A program made the translations under genes and the position numbers. From Aestuariibacter sp. A3R04 (lineage in GTDB: Bacteria > Pseudomonadota > Gammaproteobacteria > Enterobacterales > Alteromonadaceae): a stretch of DNA of 64,000 bases. Where the stretch lies: assembly GCF_018860805.1 (NCBI RefSeq), contig NZ_JAHKQR010000011.1, positions 862,366 to 926,365 of the forward strand, read 5' to 3'. This document shows, one piece after another, positions 1-7,631 of the stretch (its first letter is position 1; each line of letters begins with the position of its first letter). The notes beneath the pieces are model-generated. The model was not told the origin of the DNA. It worked only from the letters and a program-made list of their open reading frames with translations, and did not search any database.

Positions 1-1586
1 CATATGCGCCTTTCTTGCGCACCGCTATTTCCGCGCGATATCTGACCCTCTCTATATTTGTGGCAATGATGATCCTTACTATTGGTTTGTTCCAAGGTGG
101 ACTGGTACGTTTCGTTTTCTTCCCCAACATTCCAAGTGATTTCATGTTGGCATCTTTTGAGCTTGAGCCCGGCTCTTCTATTCAACAACGAGACCAAACC
201 ATTGAAACCATGCTTGATGCGATGCACAGGATGGACCGTGCTATTGAGGAAGCGTCGGGTGAGAAAACTATCAAACACGCTATCGCTTACGACAGTGGTA
301 CAACTGCCGGTGAAATCTTTGTAGAGTTGACGAAGGGTGAAAGTCGCCAAATGAAGGATTTCGAAATTCATCAGCGGTGGCGAGATGAAATGCCGGAAAT
401 CCCTGGCGTGAAATCGTTAAATATCGGATCGCCAGGTGGCATGGGAGGCGCTGATCTCAGCTTTGAATTCAGCTCGTCAGACATTCATGCGTTGGAATCG
501 ATTAGCGGGGCATTAAAAGCGCGTTTGGAGACGTTTGAGGGCGTATCTGACATTAATGATAGCTTAGCCGGTGGCAGTGACGAAATACAGCTTTCCCTGA
601 CGCAACAGGCTGAAGCGCTGGGCATAACCCTACAGCAGTTGGGACAACAAGTTCGCTATGGTTTTTACGGTGCAGAGGTACAGCGGGTCCAGCGCGATGA
701 CGAAGAAGTAAAAGTAATGGTTCGTTATCCGAAGGAGGAACGCTCGTCAGTGAGTCATCTGCAAACAATGCGGGTTCGCACGCCCTCTGGCGATGATATT
801 CCCTTTGAAGAAGTGGGCGAGATTAATTTAGGCAAAGGTTATGATTCAATTGTGCGCGTAGATGGGAGTCGCTCAGTTACTGTTTCTGCAAAAGTCGATA
901 AGGACCGTATTGATCCTGGCGAGATCACCCGTGAAGTCATCACCACTATTGTACCCGATTTACTCGATCAATATCCTCAGGTTAACTTCAAATTGCAAGG
1001 GAACTCGAAGGAAGAGCAAGATGCAATGATGGGGTTGGTAAAAGGGCTCGCCTTCGCCTTGTTTGCCATTTACGCATTATTAGCAATCCCGCTGCGCTCT
1101 TATTCTCAGCCACTTATTATTATGTCTGTCATTCCCTTTGGCATTGTAGGCGCGATCTTTGGTCATTTGGTTCTCGGACTGGCCGTAAGCGTGTTGTCGA
1201 TTTGCGGTATAATTGCGCTGTCAGGAGTAGTGGTAAACGATAGCCTGATCATGGTTGATTTTGTTAATCGTTCCAGGAGAGAAGGACACCGGCTCGTTGA
1301 TGCAGCTATTCAAGCTGGAACGCAACGCTTCAGAGCTATTGTATTGACATCACTAACAACCTTTATGGGTTTGATGCCGATTGTTTTTGAGCGAAGTTTA
1401 CAAGCGCAAATTGTAATTCCAATGGCCGTTTCACTGGCATTTGGCATTTTATTTGCCACCGTTATCACCCTTATATTGGTGCCATGCCTCTACTTAATGA
1501 TGCATGATCTGGGTAACTTCTTCGGTGGTAAAAAGACGACGAATAGCGGTTACGATGCGGAAAACGGCGCGCAAACCATGAGGTGA
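1..1586 (+). CDS. RND-family efflux transporter permease, C-terminal half (cut by window start)
   Basis: The reading frame is open from the first bases and ends at a stop at 1586, so this is the last roughly 525 residues of an AcrB/HAE1-type inner-membrane pump of about 1,030 residues. It opens with one membrane segment (the TM7 position), followed by a periplasmic porter domain of about 300 residues. A cluster of five hydrophobic segments (TM8-12) then begins near GLVKGLAFALFAIYALLAIP. The segment with SGVVVNDSLIMVDFVN is typical of the RND TM10/TM11 region. Such pumps use the proton gradient to export drugs, dyes or metals together with a periplasmic adaptor and an outer-membrane channel; neither partner is in view. 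A TTG near position 15 is an internal codon, not a believable start. The substrate cannot be told from this half. Confidence 0.93.
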   Translation, partial: YAPFLRTAISARYLTLSIFVAMMILTIGLFQGGLVRFVFFPNIPSDFMLASFELEPGSSIQQRDQTIETMLDAMHRMDRAIEEASGEKTIKHAIAYDSGTTAGEIFVELTKGESRQMKDFEIHQRWRDEMPEIPGVKSLNIGSPGGMGGADLSFEFSSSDIHALESISGALKARLETFEGVSDINDSLAGGSDEIQLSLTQQAEALGITLQQLGQQVRYGFYGAEVQRVQRDDEEVKVMVRYPKEERSSVSHLQTMRVRTPSGDDIPFEEVGEINLGKGYDSIVRVDGSRSVTVSAKVDKDRIDPGEITREVITTIVPDLLDQYPQVNFKLQGNSKEEQDAMMGLVKGLAFALFAIYALLAIPLRSYSQPLIIMSVIPFGIVGAIFGHLVLGLAVSVLSICGIIALSGVVVNDSLIMVDFVNRSRREGHRLVDAAIQAGTQRFRAIVLTSLTTFMGLMPIVFERSLQAQIVIPMAVSLAFGILFATVITLILVPCLYLMMHDLGNFFGGKKTTNSGYDAENGAQTMR

Positions 1587-1663
1587 TGTTTTTTTAATCA
1601 AAACTATTGATATATGTTTTTTTATACAGTACTGTAATTGCATCCAGTTTGTGGGGGAATATT

Positions 1664-2038
1664 ATGTCAACGGGTATGAAAAACATCGATAAACTGATTT
1701 CGCGTTTTGGGGTTCGTGTCGAAGAAGGCAGAGACACTTCTCAGTGTGTAAAGATATTGCAAGGGGGGATGGCTGATACAGGAGGTATCAACATTCCCTA
1801 TTGTTTGTGGAGTGCGGTGGTGTCGGCGCCACGTCATTCGCGATTTAAACTTCACACATGGTATTTGCCCCACAGAAGTGCGCGTCTTGCCACTTTTCTC
1901 ATAGACGAAAGAGGGGACGTGATCGAGCAAGTTTTTTTTCAACGTGACGCTTGTTACGTGAAAGCGTGCAGGAAACTGCAACTTATTGTATCCCAAGCCC
2001 ATAAAAAAATGGCATTCAATCATTCTTTGGCAGCGTAA
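1664..2038 (+). CDS. hypothetical protein, 124 aa
   Basis: This small soluble protein is not recognised. I chose the ATG at 1664 because a G-rich ribosome-binding stretch (GGGGGAAT) lies just upstream; an in-frame extension back to 1607 has no such signal, and an ATG at 1676 is a possible alternative. No signal peptide or membrane segment is visible. The middle is rich in Arg and His, and two Cys lie near the ends. It follows the RND pump gene by 78 bp and precedes the response regulator at 2131. A 118-residue reading frame on the other strand covers the same interval but lacks a convincing start. The coding call is moderate and the function unknown. Confidence 0.5.
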   Translation: MSTGMKNIDKLISRFGVRVEEGRDTSQCVKILQGGMADTGGINIPYCLWSAVVSAPRHSRFKLHTWYLPHRSARLATFLIDERGDVIEQVFFQRDACYVKACRKLQLIVSQAHKKMAFNHSLAA

Positions 2039-2130
2039 ACTGCGCTGTCAGTTGTGTTTCTCGGTTAAAGAGGTGCGTGATTGCCTTATTGCGACTATAA
2101 CTACATAGGAGCAAACAAGGAGCCTTAATC

Positions 2131-3306
2131 GTGAAACTATTACTTGTAGAGAAGGACGATGTCCAGGCGGAAATATATCAGTTGTCGTTATCTGGAGACT
2201 TTGACGTTGAGACAACGCACTCTTTTGAAGCCGCACAGCAAGTTGTAGCAACGTCAAACGTCGACATCATTGTTTGCGACTGGGAAATCGGTTCACTTAA
2301 CGCCACCAGTCTTTCGGCCAACACGCATCGAGATGACCCGCTTATCACCCCTGTAATTGTTGTCGTTAGTGAAGACAATCGCGAGTCGAGTATGATACAA
2401 GCCTACAATGGCGGCGTGTCTTATTACATTACTAAGCCGTACAAAGTTATCCAATTTACCGAGACGCTTTTTGCATTAAAGCATCAGTTACTGACAGTAC
2501 GACAAATGCGGGTTGATAGTAAGCAGAATGAAGCTGCGACATTATCTGCAAAAACTGATTCTGCATTATATGAGCTAGGTATATCAATCCTGGCTGAAAC
2601 GGTTAAGGCCAGGTCTATCGAGGAGATTGCAAAAGTAACCATCAACGCGTTTCGCCTAAATGGTATTCAAGTGGCTATGGAGTTTCGCGATACCAATACA
2701 CCAGTCCACTTCGATACAAACTTGCTTCCCTGTGACGATACCACGGTAAAAGTTTTTTCTGTGTTGAGAAAGCAAGGAGATGTGTACCGGTTTGGCCGAC
2801 GGACTTTGTTTAACAGCACGGACGTATCTCTGCTGATAAAACATGTTGCTGACAAATCTGGTGGGGCTTATGACACTGTGTTGTCAATGGGGAAGATGCT
2901 TGTGCCGGCAATTAATCAACAAGTTAAAGTGCTGATGAAAGATAACGCATTGGCAAAAACTCATCATGATTTATTGCATCTTTCTTCCCGGTTGCAAGAT
3001 GCCATTTTTTCTGTTCAACGTAATAAGTTTAACGTCGCTGAACGCTTGGCAACTAATCTCGTAGAGGCGTTGGATACCGATTTACAAATATCGTTGCCAT
3101 TTAACCAAGTGCTGGAAATGGTAGAGCTCGGGTTAGAAAATGTCAGTGATAGTGAAAGAGACGCTGCTTCGTTGGAGGACTTTGCTAATCTGTTTACTGG
3201 CATTGAAGAGCGTTTGAAAAATCGCATGCTCGATATGGGAGTGCAAACTGATTCGGTAGTAGAAGACAATCGGGATGAAGACTACCGCGATCTTGAATTT
3301 TTTTGA
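2131..3306 (+). CDS. response regulator with receiver domain and unrecognised C-terminal region, 391 aa
   Basis: Residues 1-120 form a CheY-like receiver: an acidic pair at D9/D10, the phospho-acceptor D50 in the strand ending VCD, a Ser near residue 80, and K102 in the TKPYK loop. The remaining 270 residues show no DNA-binding, GGDEF, EAL, HD-GYP or kinase motif that I recognise; they look soluble and mainly alpha-helical. The start is GTG at 2131, with AAGGAGCC just upstream. No histidine kinase lies nearby, so this is an orphan regulator whose output is unknown. It faces the aminotransferase gene at 3381 across a hairpin terminator. The receiver assignment is firm; the output function is not. 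Confidence 0.85.
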   Translation: MKLLLVEKDDVQAEIYQLSLSGDFDVETTHSFEAAQQVVATSNVDIIVCDWEIGSLNATSLSANTHRDDPLITPVIVVVSEDNRESSMIQAYNGGVSYYITKPYKVIQFTETLFALKHQLLTVRQMRVDSKQNEAATLSAKTDSALYELGISILAETVKARSIEEIAKVTINAFRLNGIQVAMEFRDTNTPVHFDTNLLPCDDTTVKVFSVLRKQGDVYRFGRRTLFNSTDVSLLIKHVADKSGGAYDTVLSMGKMLVPAINQQVKVLMKDNALAKTHHDLLHLSSRLQDAIFSVQRNKFNVAERLATNLVEALDTDLQISLPFNQVLEMVELGLENVSDSERDAASLEDFANLFTGIEERLKNRMLDMGVQTDSVVEDNRDEDYRDLEFF

Positions 3307-3309
3307 AAA

Positions 3310-3337
3310 AAAGCGGCCTGTATAAATTGACCGCTTT
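3310..3337 (-). terminator. intrinsic terminator of the aminotransferase gene
   Basis: The arms AAAGCGG (3310-3316) and CCGCTTT (3331-3337) pair. Read on the minus strand the stem is followed by a long T run, the classic form of a Rho-independent terminator. It lies about 45 bp past the stop of the gene ending at 3381 and directly after the stop of the convergent response regulator gene. Confidence 0.75.
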
Positions 3338-3380
3338 CACAATGGGTTTATGCCTGACGGGCTTGTGTCTTATGTTTAGT

Positions 3381-4571
3381 TTACAGGACTGACACTAACG
3401 CCTTTGCCAGGGCGTCAACATTTTGTTGATTAATCCCTGCAATATTAACACGGCTGGAATCAACGAAATATACACTGTGTTTACTGCGCACTTCACGCAC
3501 TTGCTCAGGTGAAATACAAAGAAATGAAAACATGCCTTTTTGTGTATTCAAGAAACTAAAATCACGGTTGGCCCCATTTTCGGCCAATTTTTCAACCAAC
3601 ATGGTGCGTAGCGATTGCATGCGGTTACGCATTTCGTTTACTTCAGACATCCACTCTGTTTTCAAGGAGTTATCAGCCAAAATGATATCAACCAGCGCGC
3701 CCCCCCAACTTGGCGGCATTGAATAGATACCCCGGGCAACAGACTGAATTTGCCCTTGTGCAATCTTCTTGGTTGCGCTGGTTTCTGTAATAATTGCCGC
3801 TAAACCCGTTCTTTCGCGATAGAGACCAAAATTCTTCGAACAAGAGGCCGCAATTATCACTTCTGGTAAGTTTTCAGCCAGCAAGCGGATCCCGTAAGCG
3901 TCTTCTTCGAGACCGTCACCAAAGCCCAGGTAGGCTACATCGATGAATGGCAGGAAACCTTTTTCCTGAGCCAGTTTCAGTACTTCATCCCATTGAGCAT
4001 TAGTCAGGTCGGCGCCAGTAGGATTGTGGCAACATCCGTGTAATAGCACAATGTCACCTTTGCCAGTTTGCTTTAACGTGTCCATCATGGCATCGAAATT
4101 AATGCCCTCTGATTTCTTGTCAAAGTAAGGGTAGGTTTCAATTGTTAAACCTGCTGAGCCGATAAGGGGGATATGGTTTGCCCAGGTTGGATCACTGACC
4201 CACACTTTCATATTGTCACCGCAACGGGCCAGCAGCTCAGATAATATACGCAAGGCGCCACAACCACCCGGTGCCTGAACGGCAGCAACGCGGTCGGCCA
4301 TCAGCACTTTGCTGTTTTTACCGAGGAGTAATTCCAGCATGCCATCGATGTATCCCTGATGACCTTGTGGCGTGATGTAAGTTTTAGTGGTTTCACGTTC
4401 CAGTAGAATCTGTTGCGCTTTTGCCACAGAAGTCATAATAGGCGTATTTCCCTGTTCGTCTTTGTAGACGCCTACACCCAAATCAATTTTTGCTGAATTG
4501 GTGTCTTCGCGATAAGCAGCTGACAGGCCTAAGATTGGGTCGGGAGCGAGTTGGGGTAAAACTTCAAACAC
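3381..4571 (-). CDS. aromatic-amino-acid/aspartate aminotransferase (class I)
   Basis: This PLP-dependent transaminase of 396 residues exchanges amino groups between glutamate/2-oxoglutarate and aspartate or the aromatic amino acids. Family landmarks are visible: the HNPTG loop with N183, D211 in FIDVAY (pairs with the pyridine nitrogen), and the Schiff-base lysine K246 in ASCSKNFGLYRER. Length matches AspC and TyrB of E. coli (396-397 residues) and similarity is spread over the whole chain, so it is intact. Sequence alone does not separate the AspC from the TyrB specificity, so no symbol is given. It is a single-gene unit with its own terminator downstream; I see no TyrR box upstream. Confidence 0.92.
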   Translation of the reverse strand: MFEVLPQLAPDPILGLSAAYREDTNSAKIDLGVGVYKDEQGNTPIMTSVAKAQQILLERETTKTYITPQGHQGYIDGMLELLLGKNSKVLMADRVAAVQAPGGCGALRILSELLARCGDNMKVWVSDPTWANHIPLIGSAGLTIETYPYFDKKSEGINFDAMMDTLKQTGKGDIVLLHGCCHNPTGADLTNAQWDEVLKLAQEKGFLPFIDVAYLGFGDGLEEDAYGIRLLAENLPEVIIAASCSKNFGLYRERTGLAAIITETSATKKIAQGQIQSVARGIYSMPPSWGGALVDIILADNSLKTEWMSEVNEMRNRMQSLRTMLVEKLAENGANRDFSFLNTQKGMFSFLCISPEQVREVRSKHSVYFVDSSRVNIAGINQQNVDALAKALVSVL

Positions 4572-4650
4572 AGTATGTCCTCACGTTGCGTGATAATTAA
4601 GCGAGTCCGGCATTATGCCACCGCCGCCGCAAAATACGACCCTAAAAATT

Positions 4651-4681
4651 AAAAAATACGCAATATTTTGCGTTATTTTTT
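4651..4681. terminator. AT-rich hairpin terminator, bidirectional in form
   Basis: The arms AAAAAATACGCAA and TTGCGTTATTTTTT pair almost perfectly around a short loop, with A and T runs at the two ends. It overlaps the stop codon of the decayed minus-strand gene at 4673-5009 and lies upstream of the aminotransferase gene, so it probably once ended that decayed gene. Confidence 0.6.
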
Positions 4682-5009
4682 GGGTGAAAGTAAAAAATTG
4701 AAATTTGCCTCTCGTTTATCGACATATTCACCGCCTACACTGTAGGTATATTCGACAAAGTGGGCTTCACCATGTTTATCTGCCAGTAACGGAGCAGAGC
4801 AGCGGGTGGCATATTCTTACCCCGGTAATGAATATTGACGACAGCCGCTTCTCCAAGTCGAAAGAAACGCCCTTGTTCGGTAGCGCGTCATCTTCAGCCT
4901 GTTGTTGGGCGACGATGAAACTCGTCCCGATTCGCTGCCACAATAAGTGAGTAATCATCTCTGGATAAATAAAGTGCACATAAGAGGATAAGGGGAGAAT
5001 GTTAGCCAT
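4673..5009 (-). pseudogene. frameshifted remnant of a small protein gene (possibly DUF3592-like)
   Basis: No single frame is convincing here, but three successive minus-strand frames each carry protein-like stretches in a sensible order. An N-terminal piece starts at an ATG at 5009 (MANILPLSSYVHF). A middle piece in a second frame reads EQGRFFRLGEAAVVNIHYRG. A C-terminal piece in a third frame contains HGEAHFVEYTYSVGGEYVDK and ends at a stop at 4673-4675. The pattern of a short strand followed by EYTYSVGGEY recalls DUF3592-type proteins, but this is a weak family guess. Two frameshifts would be needed to join the pieces, so I call it a decayed gene. The 185 bp beyond it (5010-5194) shows nothing besides the leader of the next gene. 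Confidence 0.4.
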
Positions 5010-5194
5010 CTGTGTTGGACAGCATATTACCCATGATATTGTCTGGCATTAAATTGCCACTGGGATGCACACTGACTTTACGGTAAAATCTCTCTTCCTC
5101 GCTTGATGTGTCTTTTCAATTACTACAACGTACGCGAATTTTTGGCTGTTTGGCGTATCAGGCTTTTACACTTTTCAATGTGGAGTTTTACACT

Positions 5195-6442
5195 GTGAGT
5201 AAAATGGGATTCAATACCCGTCAGGTGCATGCAGACCTGTGCTTAAATACACCTGAACATGGCGCAGTTCATACCAGTACTACGAATTCAGTTTTATTCG
5301 CTTTTGATGATGCTCAAGGCATTATTGATGCGTTTCAGGGGAAAAAGGCTGCCCACGTCTATTCCCGCTCATCTTCAGGCTCAATAGCTGCATTGCAGAC
5401 TATCTTGAATAGCCTGGAAGGCGGAGTGGGGGCCTTGTGTTTTGCAACCGGCATGGCAGCAATCAGTAGCACGCTGTTTGCGCTTTTGAAAGCAGGCGAC
5501 CATATCATCGTAAGCCAGTACTTGTTTGGTAACACCCGATGTCTGATGGACACCCTTGATGACTTTGGTGTGCAAATTAGTTTTGTGGATGTGACCCGTA
5601 TAGAAGATGTAGTGGCTGCCTATCAACCCAATACTCGAATGGTGTACACAGAAACCATTGCAAACCCGGTGACTCAGGTGGCAGACGTATCGGCAATCGG
5701 CCAGTTTTGCAAACAAAAAGCGCTTCTGTTTGTGTTGGACAATACAATGACCCCGCCCCCTCTTTTTGATGCTAAAGAGGCTGGGGCATCGTTAGTGATA
5801 AGTTCGTTGACCAAATATGTATCAGGGCACGGTAATGTTTTGGGTGGCGTTGTGGTGGATCTCGGCACCTTTAATTGGTGTGAGTACGCCAATATTAAGC
5901 CGGGCTATCAGGTAGCAGATCAACACCAGTGGGGATTAACTCAAATAAAGAAACGTGGTTTGCGGGATATAGGGGCAACACTGGCTCCTGCTTCAGCACA
6001 TACCATTGCCACTGGTATGGAAACCTTGGGTTTGCGAATGCAAAAAAATTGTATTAACGCCCTCAAACTTGCGACTTTCCTCGAAAGTCATAGCAAGGTC
6101 GCAAAGGTGTACTATCCTGGTTTAGCCAACCATCCGCAGCATTTTATTGCTAGGGAAATGCTACAAGGCGGTTACGGTGCAATTTTAAGTTTAGATCTCG
6201 CTGATGGAATTGACCCTGTTGAATTTATTAATCAATTACAGTTAGTCATATGTGCGACTCATCTCGGGGATAATCGCACCCTTGCGCTTCCAGTTGCGCC
6301 CACCATATTTTTTGAAAACGGGCGAGAAGAAAGGATTAAAATGGGGATCTCAGAAGGGATGATTCGATTATCCATGGGTATTGAGGACACTCAAGATTTG
6401 ATCGATGATTTTAAGCAAGCGTTAGCCGCTGTGGGAAATTAG
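5195..6442 (+). CDS. cystathionine gamma-synthase family PLP enzyme (trans-sulfuration family)
   Basis: This 415-residue member of the Cys/Met-metabolism PLP family shows D182 in the strand VLDNTM and the PLP lysine K207 in SSLTKYVSGHGN. The family catalyses beta- or gamma-elimination or replacement on cysteine, homocysteine or activated homoserine. The N-terminal pattern (TRQVHADLCLNTPEHGAVH) places it in a subgroup annotated only as 'cystathionine gamma-synthase family', so the exact substrate is open: gamma-synthase, methionine gamma-lyase and sulfhydrylase are all possible. I chose the GTG at 5195 because TGGAG lies 9 bp upstream; a longer frame from 5108 lacks family similarity in its extension. 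It appears to be monocistronic. Confidence 0.88.
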   Translation: MSKMGFNTRQVHADLCLNTPEHGAVHTSTTNSVLFAFDDAQGIIDAFQGKKAAHVYSRSSSGSIAALQTILNSLEGGVGALCFATGMAAISSTLFALLKAGDHIIVSQYLFGNTRCLMDTLDDFGVQISFVDVTRIEDVVAAYQPNTRMVYTETIANPVTQVADVSAIGQFCKQKALLFVLDNTMTPPPLFDAKEAGASLVISSLTKYVSGHGNVLGGVVVDLGTFNWCEYANIKPGYQVADQHQWGLTQIKKRGLRDIGATLAPASAHTIATGMETLGLRMQKNCINALKLATFLESHSKVAKVYYPGLANHPQHFIAREMLQGGYGAILSLDLADGIDPVEFINQLQLVICATHLGDNRTLALPVAPTIFFENGREERIKMGISEGMIRLSMGIEDTQDLIDDFKQALAAVGN

Positions 6443-6783
6443 CCTAAATTTGTAAAAAATCCGTTATTGCTGAAGCAATTTGGCTACAAACCTGATAACA
6501 TGCTTTTAGCAAGTATGCGGGCATTCATTTTGTCGTATAATGTTTTGGCGAACTCTATACATAGTTGATATCTGACATGCCGCTACTTGCTCCATTCCTT
6601 TGTGTATTCATTTCCCTTTAGTCAGCGCCATTACGGCAAGTAAGACAAAAATTTAAATTTCTACAAATTAATTTGAACTAACAGGACACCTTGCTGACTA
6701 AATTAATGCAGTTAGCTAAAACAAGTGAAGTTTATCTTTGTTTGTAGCCGCTAAAGTGTGTTCCAAGTTGAGTGTGCTTGATT
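6443..6783 (+). other. 340 bp non-coding gap ending in an isolated terminator; possible small RNA
   Basis: No open frame of note lies here. The stretch is AT-rich up to about 6,720 and ends in a strong plus-strand terminator (6784-6808) lying far from the upstream gene. That fits either a long 3' untranslated region of the PLP-enzyme gene or an independent small RNA. A TTGAAC near 6,672 could be a -35 element, but I see no good -10 at normal spacing. Confidence 0.3.
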
Positions 6784-6808
6784 GCCCCGCCTAGTGCGGG
6801 GCTTTTTT
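6784..6808 (+). terminator. strong intrinsic terminator
   Basis: GCCCCGC and GCGGGGC pair around the loop CTAGT and are followed by six T on the plus strand. The polarity is plus only; the minus-strand peroxidase gene ending at 6812 would read the T run before the stem. Confidence 0.85.
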
Positions 6809-6811
6809 ATT

Positions 6812-7348
6812 CTACATGGCAGCTTCAATATCCTGTCGCAGTGATTTATCGTTTGGTTTCACCCGACTACCATAGTGTTTAACGATGTTCCCTTCGGCGT
6901 CGATGAGATATTTGTTAAAGTTCCAACTCGGAGCTTTGCCTGTGGCATTGGTTAACATACGATAGAGAGGATCCTGATCATCACCGGTGACCACTGTGGG
7001 TTCAAACATTGGGAATTTTACACCGTAGGTTAATTCGCAAAGTTCCGCTGTCTTGCCTTCTTCATCGGCTTCCTGATTAAAATCGTGAGATGGAAAACCA
7101 AGAATCGTGAAGTTGTCGTTTTTGTACTTTTCATACATGGCTTCCAGGCCTTCAAACTGTGGAGTAAAACCGCAATAACTCGCCGTATTAACCACCAGTA
7201 CGGCTTTGCCTTTGTAGGCTTCACATAAGTTAACTGTCTCCTGGGAATTTAGTTTTCGCTTAACAAACTTTAGTACTGAGGGACAAGCATCAGCCATGGT
7301 AGTACAGGCAAATACAGACAAAGTTAGGGCGAGTAGCATTTTTTTCAT
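6812..7348 (-). CDS. glutathione peroxidase family protein, exported
   Basis: This 178-residue thiol peroxidase has an N-terminal signal peptide (KKMLLALTLSVFA, cleavage probably near ADA at residue 19-21), which places it in the periplasm. The peroxidatic Cys is C59 in NTASYCGFTPQF, and a second Cys, C104 in ELCELTYGVKFPMF, sits where the resolving cysteine of thioredoxin-type GPx enzymes lies. W142-N143 in SWNFNKYL complete the usual tetrad, but the loop that normally reads FPCNQF is FPSHDF here, so the tetrad Gln is replaced. Such enzymes reduce hydrogen peroxide or lipid hydroperoxides, often with thioredoxin. It is divergent from the peptidase gene at 7632 across about 280 bp that hold nothing else recognisable. 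Confidence 0.9.
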   Translation of the reverse strand: MKKMLLALTLSVFACTTMADACPSVLKFVKRKLNSQETVNLCEAYKGKAVLVVNTASYCGFTPQFEGLEAMYEKYKNDNFTILGFPSHDFNQEADEEGKTAELCELTYGVKFPMFEPTVVTGDDQDPLYRMLTNATGKAPSWNFNKYLIDAEGNIVKHYGSRVKPNDKSLRQDIEAAM

Positions 7349-7631
7349 ATCACTCTCTTCTATATGGCGTTGATAATTCGCTATTGGCCACGTACTTCGT
7401 TCGTAACCGAGCCAAATGCGTTAACTGTGATGCCACCTTTTAGGGCGGGACGACTCACACAGTAGCATCGATAAAACTGACGTGGTGTAATGTACCTGAA
7501 TGTATAATCTACCACAGTGGATTGTTTCTGTTCGGTGTTAAGCTGCCACGATAGACAATGCTGTCTTTATCGCAGTTTTCACCCACCAGAAATACCAGAC
7601 TAATTCATAACACATAAAAGAAAATTTAATA

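Noticed and set aside
4572-4650. TyrR box upstream of the aminotransferase
   Set aside because: No TGTAAA-N6-TTTACA-like sequence is present.
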